DNA of 64,000 bases from contig MQVO02000016.1 of assembly GCA_001986395.2 (NCBI GenBank), positions 62,001 through 126,000 on the forward strand, written 5' to 3'. This stretch comes from Irpex lacteus. Its lineage: Eukaryota; Basidiomycota; Agaricomycetes; Polyporales; Irpicaceae. The notes under the pieces are model-generated. The model had not been told where the DNA came from and made no database searches. It was given only the letters and a program-made list of their open reading frames with translations. Made by a program: the position numbers and the translations under genes. Positions 11,846 to 22,438 of the stretch are shown here, one piece after another (positions within the stretch are counted from its first letter, which is position 1; the number at the start of each line of letters is the position of its first letter).

Positions 11846-13701
11846 ATGTCAGACATACCGGATGGCTCTATTGCACTTTTGCAAGGATTGTAAGATGCCC
11901 ATTTCTATCTCCAGCCATGCCATTTACTAATCTCCAAAACCTCGAATAGCATGATCTCTGGTCTAGTGGATGTGGCCATTGCTTGTACGGAACGACGGCC
12001 GCTATGACCGTTTCAACTAATCAAGTTCGACAATTCTTATTAGCATGGTGTTGTTACGAATGGGTCATAACCATTGACCAAGAAGTCAACCATATATGGC
12101 TCGAGAAGTGGACACTGTCGACGTGGATCTTTGCTGGAGCTCGATATACTGCCTTGTTACAGAACCTTCTGCAGATCTCTCCAGGCGCGAGTCAGATCGT
12201 AAGTGATATTCTTACGGTCAACTATCAAATTCCGATAATCTCATTGCTAATTCATGTTGCACTCCTTGCGCAGAGGTATGCGAGCTACTTCCCAACCCCG
12301 AAGTCTCTTGAGTAATCGCCGCACACAGCTGTGTCCGGTATGTGCAACTACAAAACGTTATGTCCCTCATTCAATATCTTGCATTTGCCTGTAAGTTATC
12401 AATCACCCCACTCCTACGGTCCCTGGATGATCACCGTTCTCTCAGTGTTCACAGCACTCAGAACCTGTGCGTTGTATGACCGTAATAAATACGTATTTCT
12501 GGCTATCTTTCTTCTCGCTATGGTCCCAGTCATCGTCGGTATGGTAAGCATCAATTAACGGAACTCAAGCGGTCACATCTTCTGAATACTACGATGAATC
12601 TAGGTCCTGAGGCCTGATGGTCGGGCTGACAGTTGAATGGGCCCAAATAGTTTCCGTCGATGTGTGTTTCATTACGGTGCCTTTTTCTCCGACTGCGTAT
12701 ACAGCGTGCGTCCTCTCATTTCCCCTTCCTCTACTTACACTCTTACTAAGCTGTAATGACCAACAGACGTAGGTTTGCTATTTTGGTATGCATTTTGGAG
12801 ATACTGATTGGTGTCTGAAAGTATCCTGGAATATATATATCGCTGTGATAATTGCGGATGTCATTGCTCTAGCATTGAACTGGTGGAAAGCGGTAGGAGT
12901 GGTATTATATTCTTCTCAAATCGGTGCCAGAATGCCATTAACGAAGGTTCTCGTCCGAGACGGTGAGTGTGATTATCCCACATTCTGTCGTATTATTTCA
13001 TTGTACTAACTCATATCGACGTCCAGGATCTATCTTGTTCCTGTGAGTCTCAACTGGATAAGTTGGTGTGGTGCCTTTTTTAATGTATCCCCACAGAGTA
13101 CTTTTGATCGCCAACATCCTCAATATCCTAATCGACAATATTGTGAGTTTTTCCTGTCATGCAGCCCCATGTCATCTACCTAATACATCGTTTCCCCAGT
13201 CATTCCTATTCCGGTTCATTGGTGGAAGCACAATCGTACCATCGTAGGCATTAGCATCACGTTCAGTCTCGTGATATGATTGCTCACTGTAATGCCCGAT
13301 CTTTATGTTAGATTGTCGGCCATCATGATGTGCAAGTTCATCTTGAACCTCCGGAAGGTTATTGATAGACCAAGACAGGACAGCACCGTCCATACATCAG
13401 TGATCCACTTCAACACTGATAGGGTATTCGGGAACCTGGGCGAGCCTCTGGATCTTGAGGATGAACCCACAGAACCTCCAGTGGAAGACGGTGACTGGCA
13501 AATCATCGTGGAACAAACTGATGATGTCGAACTCTCCAGTTACTTCACACCTACCAGTGACGGTCAGATTTTATCGTCTTCCTGTATTCCAGACATGGTG
13601 GAGGTGAGTGATCCTTGCTGAGCTTGATTCATCCGTTGCGTCATTTAAATTGACTGACCATAGCAATATGTTAGGAGTCTCGTTCTACAACTCAAGAATA
13701 A
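11846..13701 (+). CDS. DUF6533 multi-pass membrane protein, paralogue B
   Basis: Same family and exon plan as A. Start MSDIPDGSIALLQGL; hallmark SWCCYEWVITIDQEVNHIW; later ALRTCALYDRNKYVF, LSWNIYIAVIIADVIALAL and SLSAIMMCKFILNLRKV; the end ESRTTQE precedes TAA at 13699. The frame needs a 2-nt exon AG at 12274-12275 (introns 12199-12273 and 12276-12328), a 2-nt exon AC at 12767-12768 (introns 12704-12766 and 12769-12821), and a 16-nt exon at 13027-13042. Relative to A, a 7-nt insertion near the start of exon 7 (about 12604-12615) would shift the frame. Using a donor five bases earlier (GTATGG) and an acceptor inside the inserted region repairs it, so I treat the gene as intact. Function unknown; membrane topology is inferred from hydrophobicity. 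Confidence 0.78.
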
Positions 13702-14256
13702 CTAGAATAAGATGCAATAACCGCAGAGCGTGGGTCGAATAACAAATTCAACCTATTTAATCCACTAAACGTTCTCACAGATCGTAAACTTGAAGCGGGG
13801 AGATGAGATAGCGATAGTGACATATCTGTTATAGGTGGCACTTGTACCGTGTTACTAGATTGGTAGGGATCGTCGTTTACCCGCACTCAACGCCGTGACA
13901 GAATAATTCTCTGGATCTTGTTATCGCTGAAGTCGTGTGTGTACAAGACGAATACGTTTAACTATTTATCTGATTGCCGAATAATTCTATTGGGAACAAT
14001 AGCAAAGTCGTCGTATGCAACACATGTCTAGGCTTCGGTCACTGGTGAAAGCGTGGATACATGTAGACCGATTCGCGCGATATTAGGTCCAAAAAGAACC
14101 TGTGACCAGTCCCGTGGTGAGAGTTTCTGTGTTATCCGCCCACAACACTTCCAACAGACGCCCTGCACTCCCATCGCTGTACCTGCCTCTATCGCTGCAC
14201 AACTTGCATCCACCATCCATCCGACGCAACACCTATCGCGTCCACCTACCGGAATC
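13702..14256. other. Intergenic; 3' half resembles the BTB gene promoter
   Basis: From about 14140 the plus strand is a C-rich, pyrimidine-rich leader (ccctgcactcccatcgctg) directly before the BTB ATG at 14257, typical of basidiomycete 5' leaders. The rest holds nothing I can support. Confidence 0.4.
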
Positions 14257-14291
14257 ATGGCCACCTCAGATCCCAAGGACGGAGATACGAT

Positions 14292-14298
14292 ACGATTC
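14292..14298 (+). repeat. Left copy of 7 bp apparent target-site duplication
   Basis: ACGATTC here is repeated at 16908-16914. The two copies flank the foldback insertion and stand in the same BTB reading frame. Confidence 0.55.
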
Positions 14299-14308
14299 GA
14301 GCTGCTGG

Positions 14309-14849
14309 CAATTTAAAGATAAAATCATTAGGTTTTTCCGAGTGGTAAGGATAAACAGGATATAAAAGGTAGGCACTCACTCACAAGATATCTTTGAGTG
14401 CGATGGGCCGCATCACTGACACATCAACAAGCAACGTGCGCGCCTATGGTGTATATCTGCCATCATTGCTCCCGAGCGCGATCAAGTGCAACTTGACAAG
14501 AGCCGGGATGATGACGCCGTGGATGATGGGGCGTAGTCCAAGCATGATTGCCTCATATGGCAGTCATTGCGGCCACGGCGCTCGCCCCGCCTGCGCGCTC
14601 CAATTCCCGACGCCATCAAATGGCGTGATCGCCGCACGGGACATCTCCGGTAACGTCCCCGAACCCGTCCTCGTCGCCTCTGACGATGAGGACAACACAA
14701 TGGTATTTCTCCTCTTCCTTGTCTATTCTCCCTCTCATTTTTTACAGTATAGGGTAATTTTATACGTAAATTATGAATATGATGCTCGTTTATTTATAGG
14801 ACCACGCGATCTGAATCTTGACACCAGATCTGGTGTGGCCACACAGGTA
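14309..14849 (+). repeat. Outer left arm of foldback palindrome
   Basis: Runs from CAATTTAAAG to GTGGCCACACAGGTA and matches the reverse complement of 16154-16897 with scattered substitutions. It contains an open stretch (from 14394) but no recognisable protein. Confidence 0.85.
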
Positions 14850-16153
14850 GGCACCCTACTGTACAGGCCACCACTCCACGGAGCCTCTCGCAAACCTAAT
14901 AACAGTATATATAACACATTTACATCATCTAGAAAACGTTTGATTAACGGAAGAGTCGATAGGGAAGGTCCTATGCACTGGGGGTGTCAGCCACCAGAGG
15001 GTGGTCGTCACACATCCACAAATGCATAGAATAGATATTCTGCGTACTTATACTCTTTTATAGCATGTATAAATCATCAATATGCCATCCGATCATTGCG
15101 GTATAAGTGATATCTCCTTCAGAGGAGATGTGCTCCTCCTCCCCTCACTCACGTGCAAAGCGCCCTCCCGAGGGCCAGCTGATAACGGCGCACGCAAAAT
15201 AACTCAGAGGTCATATTGTGAGTACTTTAAAGTAACTGTGTACCAATTTTTGTGTCTTCCAACGTCCTGTATAGGATCCTATAAGGCGTGTATTAGTAGT
15301 ATGTGTGGCCAGGCTATGCCCCAAACCACGTATCACCCCATATAAGTGAGTACACGGCACAGGGAGATAATATACATATTGGACGATGTTCTGTGCCTAT
15401 GATATGGAATTACTAGCACTTTACTGCGGGTGGATTGACGTTCCATAGCCCGAGATACGTCCAAATATTGTTGCGGTGAAGCCGGTGCACAAGGAATCAT
15501 GCTTGACTTCCGGCTTTGATACTGCTCTTTTCACAGTTTCGAGCATATCTAGAGCTATAGGACCTCGATTCGTTCGCGGTAAAGTGCTAGTAGTACAGTA
15601 TTATAAGTATAAAACATGCTCTCATATGTATTTTAGCTTCCCACGTGTTGCATGCACTTATATACGGTGATATGTGGTTCGTGGTGCAGTCTGGTCACAC
15701 TGACCGCTAATGCACACCTCATAATGTCATGTACAGAAAAAAGGGGGCCACACAAACTAGTACACTACTAATATATAGTGCAATAAGCACGATCGTAAAT
15801 GTATTTCGTGCGCGCCATGAATACTTGTCCCTTGGGAGGGCGCTTTTCTTGTACCTGAGGGGAGGAGGAGCACATCTACTCCGAAGGAGATGCAGCGCGT
15901 ATGTCAGTAATCGGGCGGTATATTACAAACTTATACATGCTATAGGATGGTATTAACTACGTGGAACATTGATTCTATGCCTTCATTGATGTGGAGACAC
16001 TACCCTTTAGTGACCAGCATATCTAGTGTATAGCACATTTCTATTAGCCTAGTGATTGATGTGATGTTTTATAAATTATTTGGATACATCATTTATACTG
16101 CTAGTAAGTTTACGAGAAGCTATGCGGCACGGTTACCGTTACGGGAAGGCATT

Positions 16154-16897
16154 TACCTGTGTGGCCACACCAGATCTGGTGTCAAGATCCAGATCGCGTG
16201 GTCCTATAAATAAACGAACATTATATTCATAATCTACGTATAAGATTACCGTGTACTGCAAAAAAAGACGGGCGGAATCAACGAGGAGGGAGAGGAATAC
16301 TCACTGCATCGTCCTCGTCGTTGGGGTCGGCGAGGACGGGTTCGGGGACGTTACCGGAGATATCGCGCGTGGCGATCACGCCATTTGCAGCTAAAACCAG
16401 AACGTTAGGCCACTTGCCATCAATTTACACAGAGGCGGACTTGGCGGGGTGATCGCGGCACTGCTGCCGCAGAGCTTCGACGCGTCTCATTCGCTCCAGC
16501 TCACGCCTGGCCCAACGGCCGGAGGTGTTTGGTGGTCCGCTCTATGTGTGTACGAAAAAATGCGGCCTAACGTTCTGGTTTTAGCTGTGATGGCGTCGGG
16601 AATTGGAGCGCGCAGGCGGGGCGAGCGCCGTGGCCGCAATGACTGCCATATGAGGCAATCATGCTTGGACTACGCCCCATCATCCACGGCGTCATCATCC
16701 CGGCTCTTGTCAAGTTGCACTTGATCGCGCTCGGGAGCAATGATGGCAGATATACACCATAGGCGCGCACGTTGCTTGTTGATGTGTCAGTGATGCGGCC
16801 CATCGCACTCAAAGATATCTTGTGAGTGAGTGCCTACCTTTTATATCCTGTTTATCCTTACCACTCGGAAAAATCTAATGATTTTATCTTTAAATTG
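16154..16897 (-). repeat. Outer right arm of foldback palindrome, with nested insertion
   Basis: Reverse complement of 14309-14849, interrupted at 16388-16587 by a 200 bp terminal-inverted-repeat element. Confidence 0.85.
16388..16587. mobile_element. MITE-like insertion, 200 bp, 24 bp perfect TIRs
   Basis: Both ends carry the same 24 bp inverted repeat, beginning CAGCTAAAACCAGAACGTTA. The other palindrome arm preserves the uninterrupted site, whose complement reads GCCATTTGATGGCG. In the interrupted copy it reads GCCATTTG, element, TGATGGCG, giving a 2 bp TG target duplication. There is no coding capacity, so it is non-autonomous. Superfamily is not assignable by eye; a 2 bp duplication with CAG-type ends is not the TA of Tc1/mariner. 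Confidence 0.85.
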
Positions 16898-17847
16898 TAA
16901 TATATAGACGATTCTGTAAACCATTCGACGAAGATGACGCAGATCTAATCATCCGTTCGAGCGATAACGTATACTTTCGCGTCCACAAGCTCATCCTTCG
17001 GAAAGCCTCCATAGTCTTTGATGGCATGGTCATAATCCCCACTGACGACGAACAACCCGTAGTACAAACTGTCTCTTTGGAAGAGAATGGTGTCACAATC
17101 TCAGGGTTTCTCCACCTCTGCTATCCCTTCGGTGGCAGCCCGGAGGCTGGCAGCTTAGACGCAGTCAGTACTCTCCTCGGCGTATGCGACAAATACCAGG
17201 CGCATGGACTAGCAGAGAAACTAGGACGAGCAGAGTTGACGAAGTTTGTGGACGAGGTTCCGTTGCGCGTCTACGTCCTAGCGTGTCGCGCGAGCATTCT
17301 AGAGGTGACACAGCGAGCAGCTTATGGCTGTCTTACGTTACCGCTAGAGACAATCGTGAGTTCTACAGTACCGGAACTCAGGCAATTGTCTGCGTCTGTG
17401 TACAGAAGTCTACTCGTTTATTACACCAAATGCCGTCGGACGGCCGCGAGCCTCCTCGTTTCTGGCAATATCCCATGGGTCAAGTCCGCTTCCGAATATT
17501 GCTGGTTTGCGGAGGATGGACATAATGATTGTCCAACCAGTAACATGGTATATCACTATTTGGAAGAGGGGATATGGAAAGCAGCGACAACAAGAGAATG
17601 GTGGTGCAACATAATGGCTCCGGCAGAAGATTATCTCTTATACCAAGCTCCTCCACTTTCCCCACGTCTAGGGAAGAGAATCCCCATACCTACACCGCGC
17701 CGCTTTCAGTGCAAGTACTGTAAGGAGCGCTATGATAGAGATATGCGCCACTTCTTTACATGCCTAGAAGCAGAGATGAGCAAGCGAGTTAAAAATGTGA
17801 GTGCCGATTATGGTCCGGGTTCAGTTCAACTCGGAACGCTGACCTGA

Positions 17848-18786
17848 GGTTCGTAAACTTGCAGGTCGAGTTCAAATTTGTCACTTAGTAAAGCTGTGTT
17901 TAAAAAAAGCGTATTGTTAGTAGGTTCATCTAGTTTAACCAGTGGTATCCTGCTCTATGAAATGTGTCGAGTTGATACTATCGATTCAGGCTCGGAGCTG
18001 CTTACGGACCACGCTATCAATGTAGCAAGAGAAGAGAGAAGCAATATATAGAGCTACGTGCAGAGTTGCGGTAATTTTTTCCCTTGATATCTATGCCTTT
18101 TTGTAGAAGCAGTATCAACCGACATCCTCTTGCCTCGCCGGAGTTTAAACTACAATGACTGCCTATTTTGTACATACACTGTGACGTGGTTCCCGAGCTC
18201 GCGCGTCTCTCATCTTGATCGTGTTGCACTACTTCCGAACACTCTAACTTGAACCACAAGGAAACAGCTTCTGCCGTCTCATGACCACATTCAATTATTG
18301 CTTATTCACAGCCACATCACTCTCATCGAGCAGAAAGGATGCTTTCTCCTACTAAACGGGAGAGTCGCTGCTCTTGACTTGAAGATGCTTCTGAACATAC
18401 AGTACTATTCGGATCTCACGCGGTGTGTCAGGTGCTGTATTTCAATCAAGACTCAAGATAAACTTCGATGATGAGTATTGACTATGACATTGTATGCGGA
18501 TTCCACCAAATGCAACCGAGCCCCATCTATTGATCTCATTCCAGCTCTGATGGAATCTGCTGTGCCATGCGAGATGGGTGCTCACTCAATGCAAGGTATA
18601 CATGCATCGTGAGATAGCAGGAGTGTTGTTGATGTGAGCTGCTTATCCTCCGCTTGTTAGCCGAGCGATAGCTCTCATGAACTCAACCATATAAGAACTT
18701 GAAGGCACCTGTACTGATCATCCTTCCTCTCTCCACAACCTACGGTCGCCTTTTTTCGCTTCCAAAAGACATACTTGGACCAGAAG
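17848..18786. other. Intergenic; promoter of DUF6533 gene C
   Basis: No gene, RNA or repeat supported. The last about 100 bp before 18787 look like a leader region. Confidence 0.4.
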
Positions 18787-20566
18787 ATGTCGAGCTTGTG
18801 GGGCTTGTCGAATGATCACATTAACTTGGTATTGAAAGGCTAGTAAGTCTCCATTCTTTTGTCATAATGCACTGGCATGACGTCTACCTACCACGCATTA
18901 TCGAGTCTGGGCAGTCCCAACATGATCTGTCACCAAGTGGACGTGGCCATCACCGGTGAGCAGGCTCACTCCTTACTGTAATCTTTGTCACATCACCTAA
19001 GTTCGCCATTAATTAATATTCATTATCAGCATGGTGCTGCTATGAGTGGATCGTAACATTTGACAAGGAAATGAACCATGTATGGCTCCAGAAGTGGAGC
19101 GTGTCGACGTGGATCTTTGCTGGTGCTCGCTACACCATCTTGCTGGTGAATCTCCTCCAGATATTGCCCATGACCAATCCGCTGGTAAGTGTGTCTCTTT
19201 ATCGTTAGCTCGGGTTACTAATCTTCTTGACATACGTATACCCTGCTCAGAGGTAGGTGTGCTACTACTGATCATTCTAACGACTCGTTGCGCAATTATC
19301 GGGATATAGCTTCGCTCGGATGCAGCAGCTACAATCCTTTTCTCTCATAATCCAAAATTCTGCGTTTGCATGTGAGTTAATCAATCGCACTACTGCCCAT
19401 ATACCTCCCGGTTAACTGCCACACTCTCAGTATTCACAGCGCTACGAACTTGCGCGTTATATGATCGTAACAAATTCATCTTCCTTTCTGTGTTCCTTCC
19501 CGCCATGGCCCGAACTCTCTTCGACACAGTTAGTACTAATTTTCAACCGACATTCATTCTTTAGCGTACAATATTTCTAATCCGGATAAATCAAGGTCGT
19601 GATTCTCAGTCACGCATCTCTCGCAGATGCAGAAAGTACGCTGGATGCATGTTCCATTAACATGTCTCTTTCTATGGTGGCATACGAAGGGTAACCTTTC
19701 TAGCTCTCGCCTCTGATACCGTGCTATACTGACACGCCTTGTTCGATAGGTGTAAGTGGGTGATTTATTGAGCGCTCCAAGAACTGATTATCAGTCAAAA
19801 GTCTCGTGGAGCACATATATACTGTTGATTGCCTCAGATGCTCTCGCTCTCGTGTTAACTTGGAGAAAGGCAGTCGGGGTCTCAAAAGATGCATCTAAAC
19901 TCGGCGCGGGTGTATCACTAAGCAAGGTACTCGTTCGAGATGGTAGGTGTTGTCTTCTCAAACCTGCTGAAGCACATCGTTTCATTAACCCGACACTATG
20001 ATATCTATCAGGCTCTTTCCTATTCGTGTGAGTCGTGGGATCAGCTGGAATAAGCTGCAGCATTTCTCACCAGACGCATATACCTCTAGTAGGCTGTTGA
20101 TGTGCAACATACTCAATATTGCAATCGACAACCTTGTGAGTTACTTCATTCAAACACTACCGTTCATGTCTGACTTCTTTCTCCAGTCATGCGGCTTCAT
20201 GTTCACTGGCGGTAGCACCATTCCAGCAACGTACGTATTACTAGCAGTCTATGTCTCGCCACACTGATGACCATTCCTCTGGCCAGGTTGTCGGCTATCA
20301 TGACGTGCCGATTTATTTCGAACCTAAAGCAAGCCGCCGATGGGCCGAATGGGGACAGTACAGTCCGTATCATGTCGCTAGTCCAGTTCAACGCCGACAG
20401 GCTCTTTGGAAATCTTGGCGAACCTTTGGATCTCACCGATGAGCACTCCGACTCGGAAGTCCTAGGCACGCAGCCTGTCGCGGAAGAGAATGATGTCGAG
20501 CAGCTGCCATACATGTCATACTCGATTCATCTTCAATCCTCAGAATATCTCCAAACGATGGTGTAG
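18787..20566 (+). CDS. DUF6533 multi-pass membrane protein, paralogue C
   Basis: More diverged member of the same family. Start MSSLWGLSNDHINLVLKG; hallmark AWCCYEWIVTFDKEMNHVW; STWIFAGARYTILL; ALRTCALYDRNKF; FSWSTYILLIASDALALVL; SLSAIMTCRFISNL; RLFGNLGEPLDLTDE near the end. The exon plan equals that of A and B: a 2-nt exon AG at 19251-19252 (introns 19185-19250 and 19253-19309), a 2-nt exon at 19750-19751, here GT (introns 19691-19749 and 19752-19801), and a 16-nt exon at 20012-20027. The second 2-nt exon differs in sequence, yet the frame still requires exactly two bases. The stop at 20566 falls before the final small exon position of A and B, making the C terminus slightly shorter. It lies beyond the BTB/foldback segment, so it is an older duplicate. 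Confidence 0.78.
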
Positions 20567-22438
20567 GCATTCTGGAGGTAAGTACTTTCTACTAGGCCTG
20601 CTCACCTGCTCTCAAGCACGACTGACTGAATATTTTCAACAACTATGACAGGAGCCGTGTGTTAGTACCGCGTAAGAAATCCCCGCTTCAATCGAACTCG
20701 AACAGTTCTTCGCTCCGCCATATCCTCTTGATTATTTATTGCGATTTTATGCTCTATGATGCGCCTTCCCGACTTTCTCGGATCGTCTCTTCACGACGTC
20801 GACGAAGATAAGTAGAAGTACCTACGTTCCACTGCACCCTATCCTTCCCTATCACCCTTCAACAGAACGTCCAAGTCGAACCTTTCTCTCGAGTCGATCG
20901 ACGTGACGTCCAGATTGCCGAGTCTCGACCGACCACCTGGCCTGGTTGCATGACCACCATGACCACCACCGTTGACTGATCAATGTTTTGATCTCCCTGA
21001 ATAAATGTCGTTCTGTCGACGACGTTCTGTCATTTTGTCGTTACGTCGAGGGTGGACAGGGCGGAGACGTGTCGATCATCGTAGCCTTGTGCTTTTCACG
21101 AGGATCAGGGTGGCTGCTAAAGAAGAGGTGCACCGGTTTCAACATCCGGATCACAGGCATGTTTCGTTGGGAATATGGTTAGCATTTTGTTATAATTCCT
21201 AGTATAGTTTGAGTATAGTTCGTCTCGCACAGTTCTCCGTCAAACCCGCACCAGAACACGACCTTGACCTTTTCTCAGGCTAAGATCTATAAAACGACCG
21301 TTGCGGTACCTATCATGGCCGACTGTGACCGACTGACTCCCCACTTGTCATCAGCCCGGCCACGACATTCGGTGCAACGATGACCGAGTATGATCGCCTT
21401 GCACGCCCCTTGGGTTTCCGAGGGGATCAAATTGGATGATAGACGTGCGCATGTGGTGTAATTGGGTAGAAGTCGGTGTTGTTAGCAACCCTGCTCATTA
21501 ATTGACAGGTATACTCGTGCTCTAGTTCCTATTGTTAGAGTTAAGTAAGTCTTTTGAACTCACCACTACGTATACACGTCTGGTTATAAGTGCTTCCGAT
21601 AAGCTGAAGGTTGCAGACAGGGACTGCCCTGGGAATAGAGTTTTGATCGAAGAGCGACGATTACTGGATCTGGACAGATCAGATGCGATCACATCTCGGG
21701 TGAGCCATGCCCGTGGCTTCTGCAACGAGCGCCTGTGCTGCTACAGCGAAGACAACCATCTTCTTGCCAGGGCTGTGAAGTCAAAATTGCCTCGACGCCA
21801 CTGCAGCTATGAGACACATGTGCGAGGGTATTTGCTCACCGACACTCACAGTTTTGGTGCGTGTCTCACTTGTGCAGGCGTGTGAACGGATCGACTGAGC
21901 CAGGGCCAAACAGATCAGGACACTGCATTGGATTGCGAGCGAGGTCGAGGTCGCAGGCGAAACAGGACTGAAGGTGGGAGAAGGAGTGAGGAGATGGTCC
22001 GGGCCAATGAGGGAGGGGCATCGAGAAAGAAGCACTGCCACAAATGGGAGGGGTGACGTTGATTCGAATCTGTCACCTACAGTTTGATCTCATCTCCTGC
22101 TCGGTCCACTCTATATCTCAACCACCGCCCTCTGATGCGCGACTCCCTCCCCATTGCTGGTTTCGTCGCTGTCTGTGCACGACCGCGACACCGTCGCATG
22201 CGTCGTTGACCCGCATCCCGCCCCCCGACGTCGGTGTCGAGAAAGACAAGAAGTCCTAATCTGTGAGTGTCGTTCCATCAAGTCAACGATCGGTCAAGAA
22301 GCCTACTCCTCACTGATCTCTCACAGACACGAACGCAGAGAGACATCTGACCGTATCCTTTGACGACTCCCTCAGCCCCCTCTTGCCCGGCAGCGACGCC
22401 TCCAACGTCCTTCCCTCCTCTCCTTCCGCCACCATCTC
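20567..22438. other. Long intergenic region
   Basis: 1.9 kb with only scattered short frames. The last about 350 bp become C-rich and probably form the leader of the following gene. No RNA gene or repeat seen. Confidence 0.4.

Larger units (their letters stand above)
14299..16907. mobile_element. Palindromic foldback element in the BTB gene
   Basis: The long inverted repeat begins with CAATTTAAAGATAAAATC at 14309 and ends with its complement at 16897. The outer arms (14309-14849 and 16154-16897, less the nested 200 bp insertion) are about 541 and 544 bp and nearly identical. Inner blocks remain mirror-related at 15001-15040 with 15960-15996, 15110-15174 with 15831-15894, and 15409-15430 with 15575-15597. 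All fold about a centre near 15503 once the insertion is discounted. The element is therefore one palindrome with roughly 1.15 kb arms and at most about 150 bp of spacer. The ten bases outside each CAATTT terminus do not match each other, so the exact ends are unsettled. There is no transposase, so mobility would need help in trans. Confidence 0.7.
14257..17847 (+). pseudogene. BTB/POZ-domain protein split by a foldback element
   Basis: The 3' part (16908-17847) is a basidiomycete BTB/POZ protein. It contains CKPFDEDDADLIIRSSDNV, FRVHKLILRKASIVFDGM, a C-terminal segment after GNIPWVKSASEYCW, and a possible Cys/His zinc site CKYCKERYDRDMRHFFTC. BTB domains mediate protein-protein contacts; the role of this family is unknown. 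A start codon at 14257 behind a typical leader reads MATSDPKDGDTIRF. The last two codons (CGA TTC) recur, in the same frame, at 16910-16915 minus one base (positions 16909-16914) and lead straight into the BTB sequence. Between them lies 2.6 kb of inserted DNA with a stop about six codons in, at 14317-14319. I infer an insertion that duplicated ACGATTC. Translation from the internal ATG at 17026 would lose the beginning of the BTB fold. Rescue by splicing is not excluded, but I see no donor before the stop. Confidence 0.65.

Noticed and set aside
14394..15029. 212-codon open frame in the left foldback arm
   Set aside because: It is mirrored in the right arm, where it is broken by the MITE; it matches no family I know and spans the arm boundary, so it is treated as repeat sequence.
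16898..16908. Introner-type explanation, the foldback acting as an intron
   Set aside because: The right end has TATATAG before the duplicated ACGATTC, a possible acceptor, but the left end has no GT donor next to the target copy and the frame stops first.
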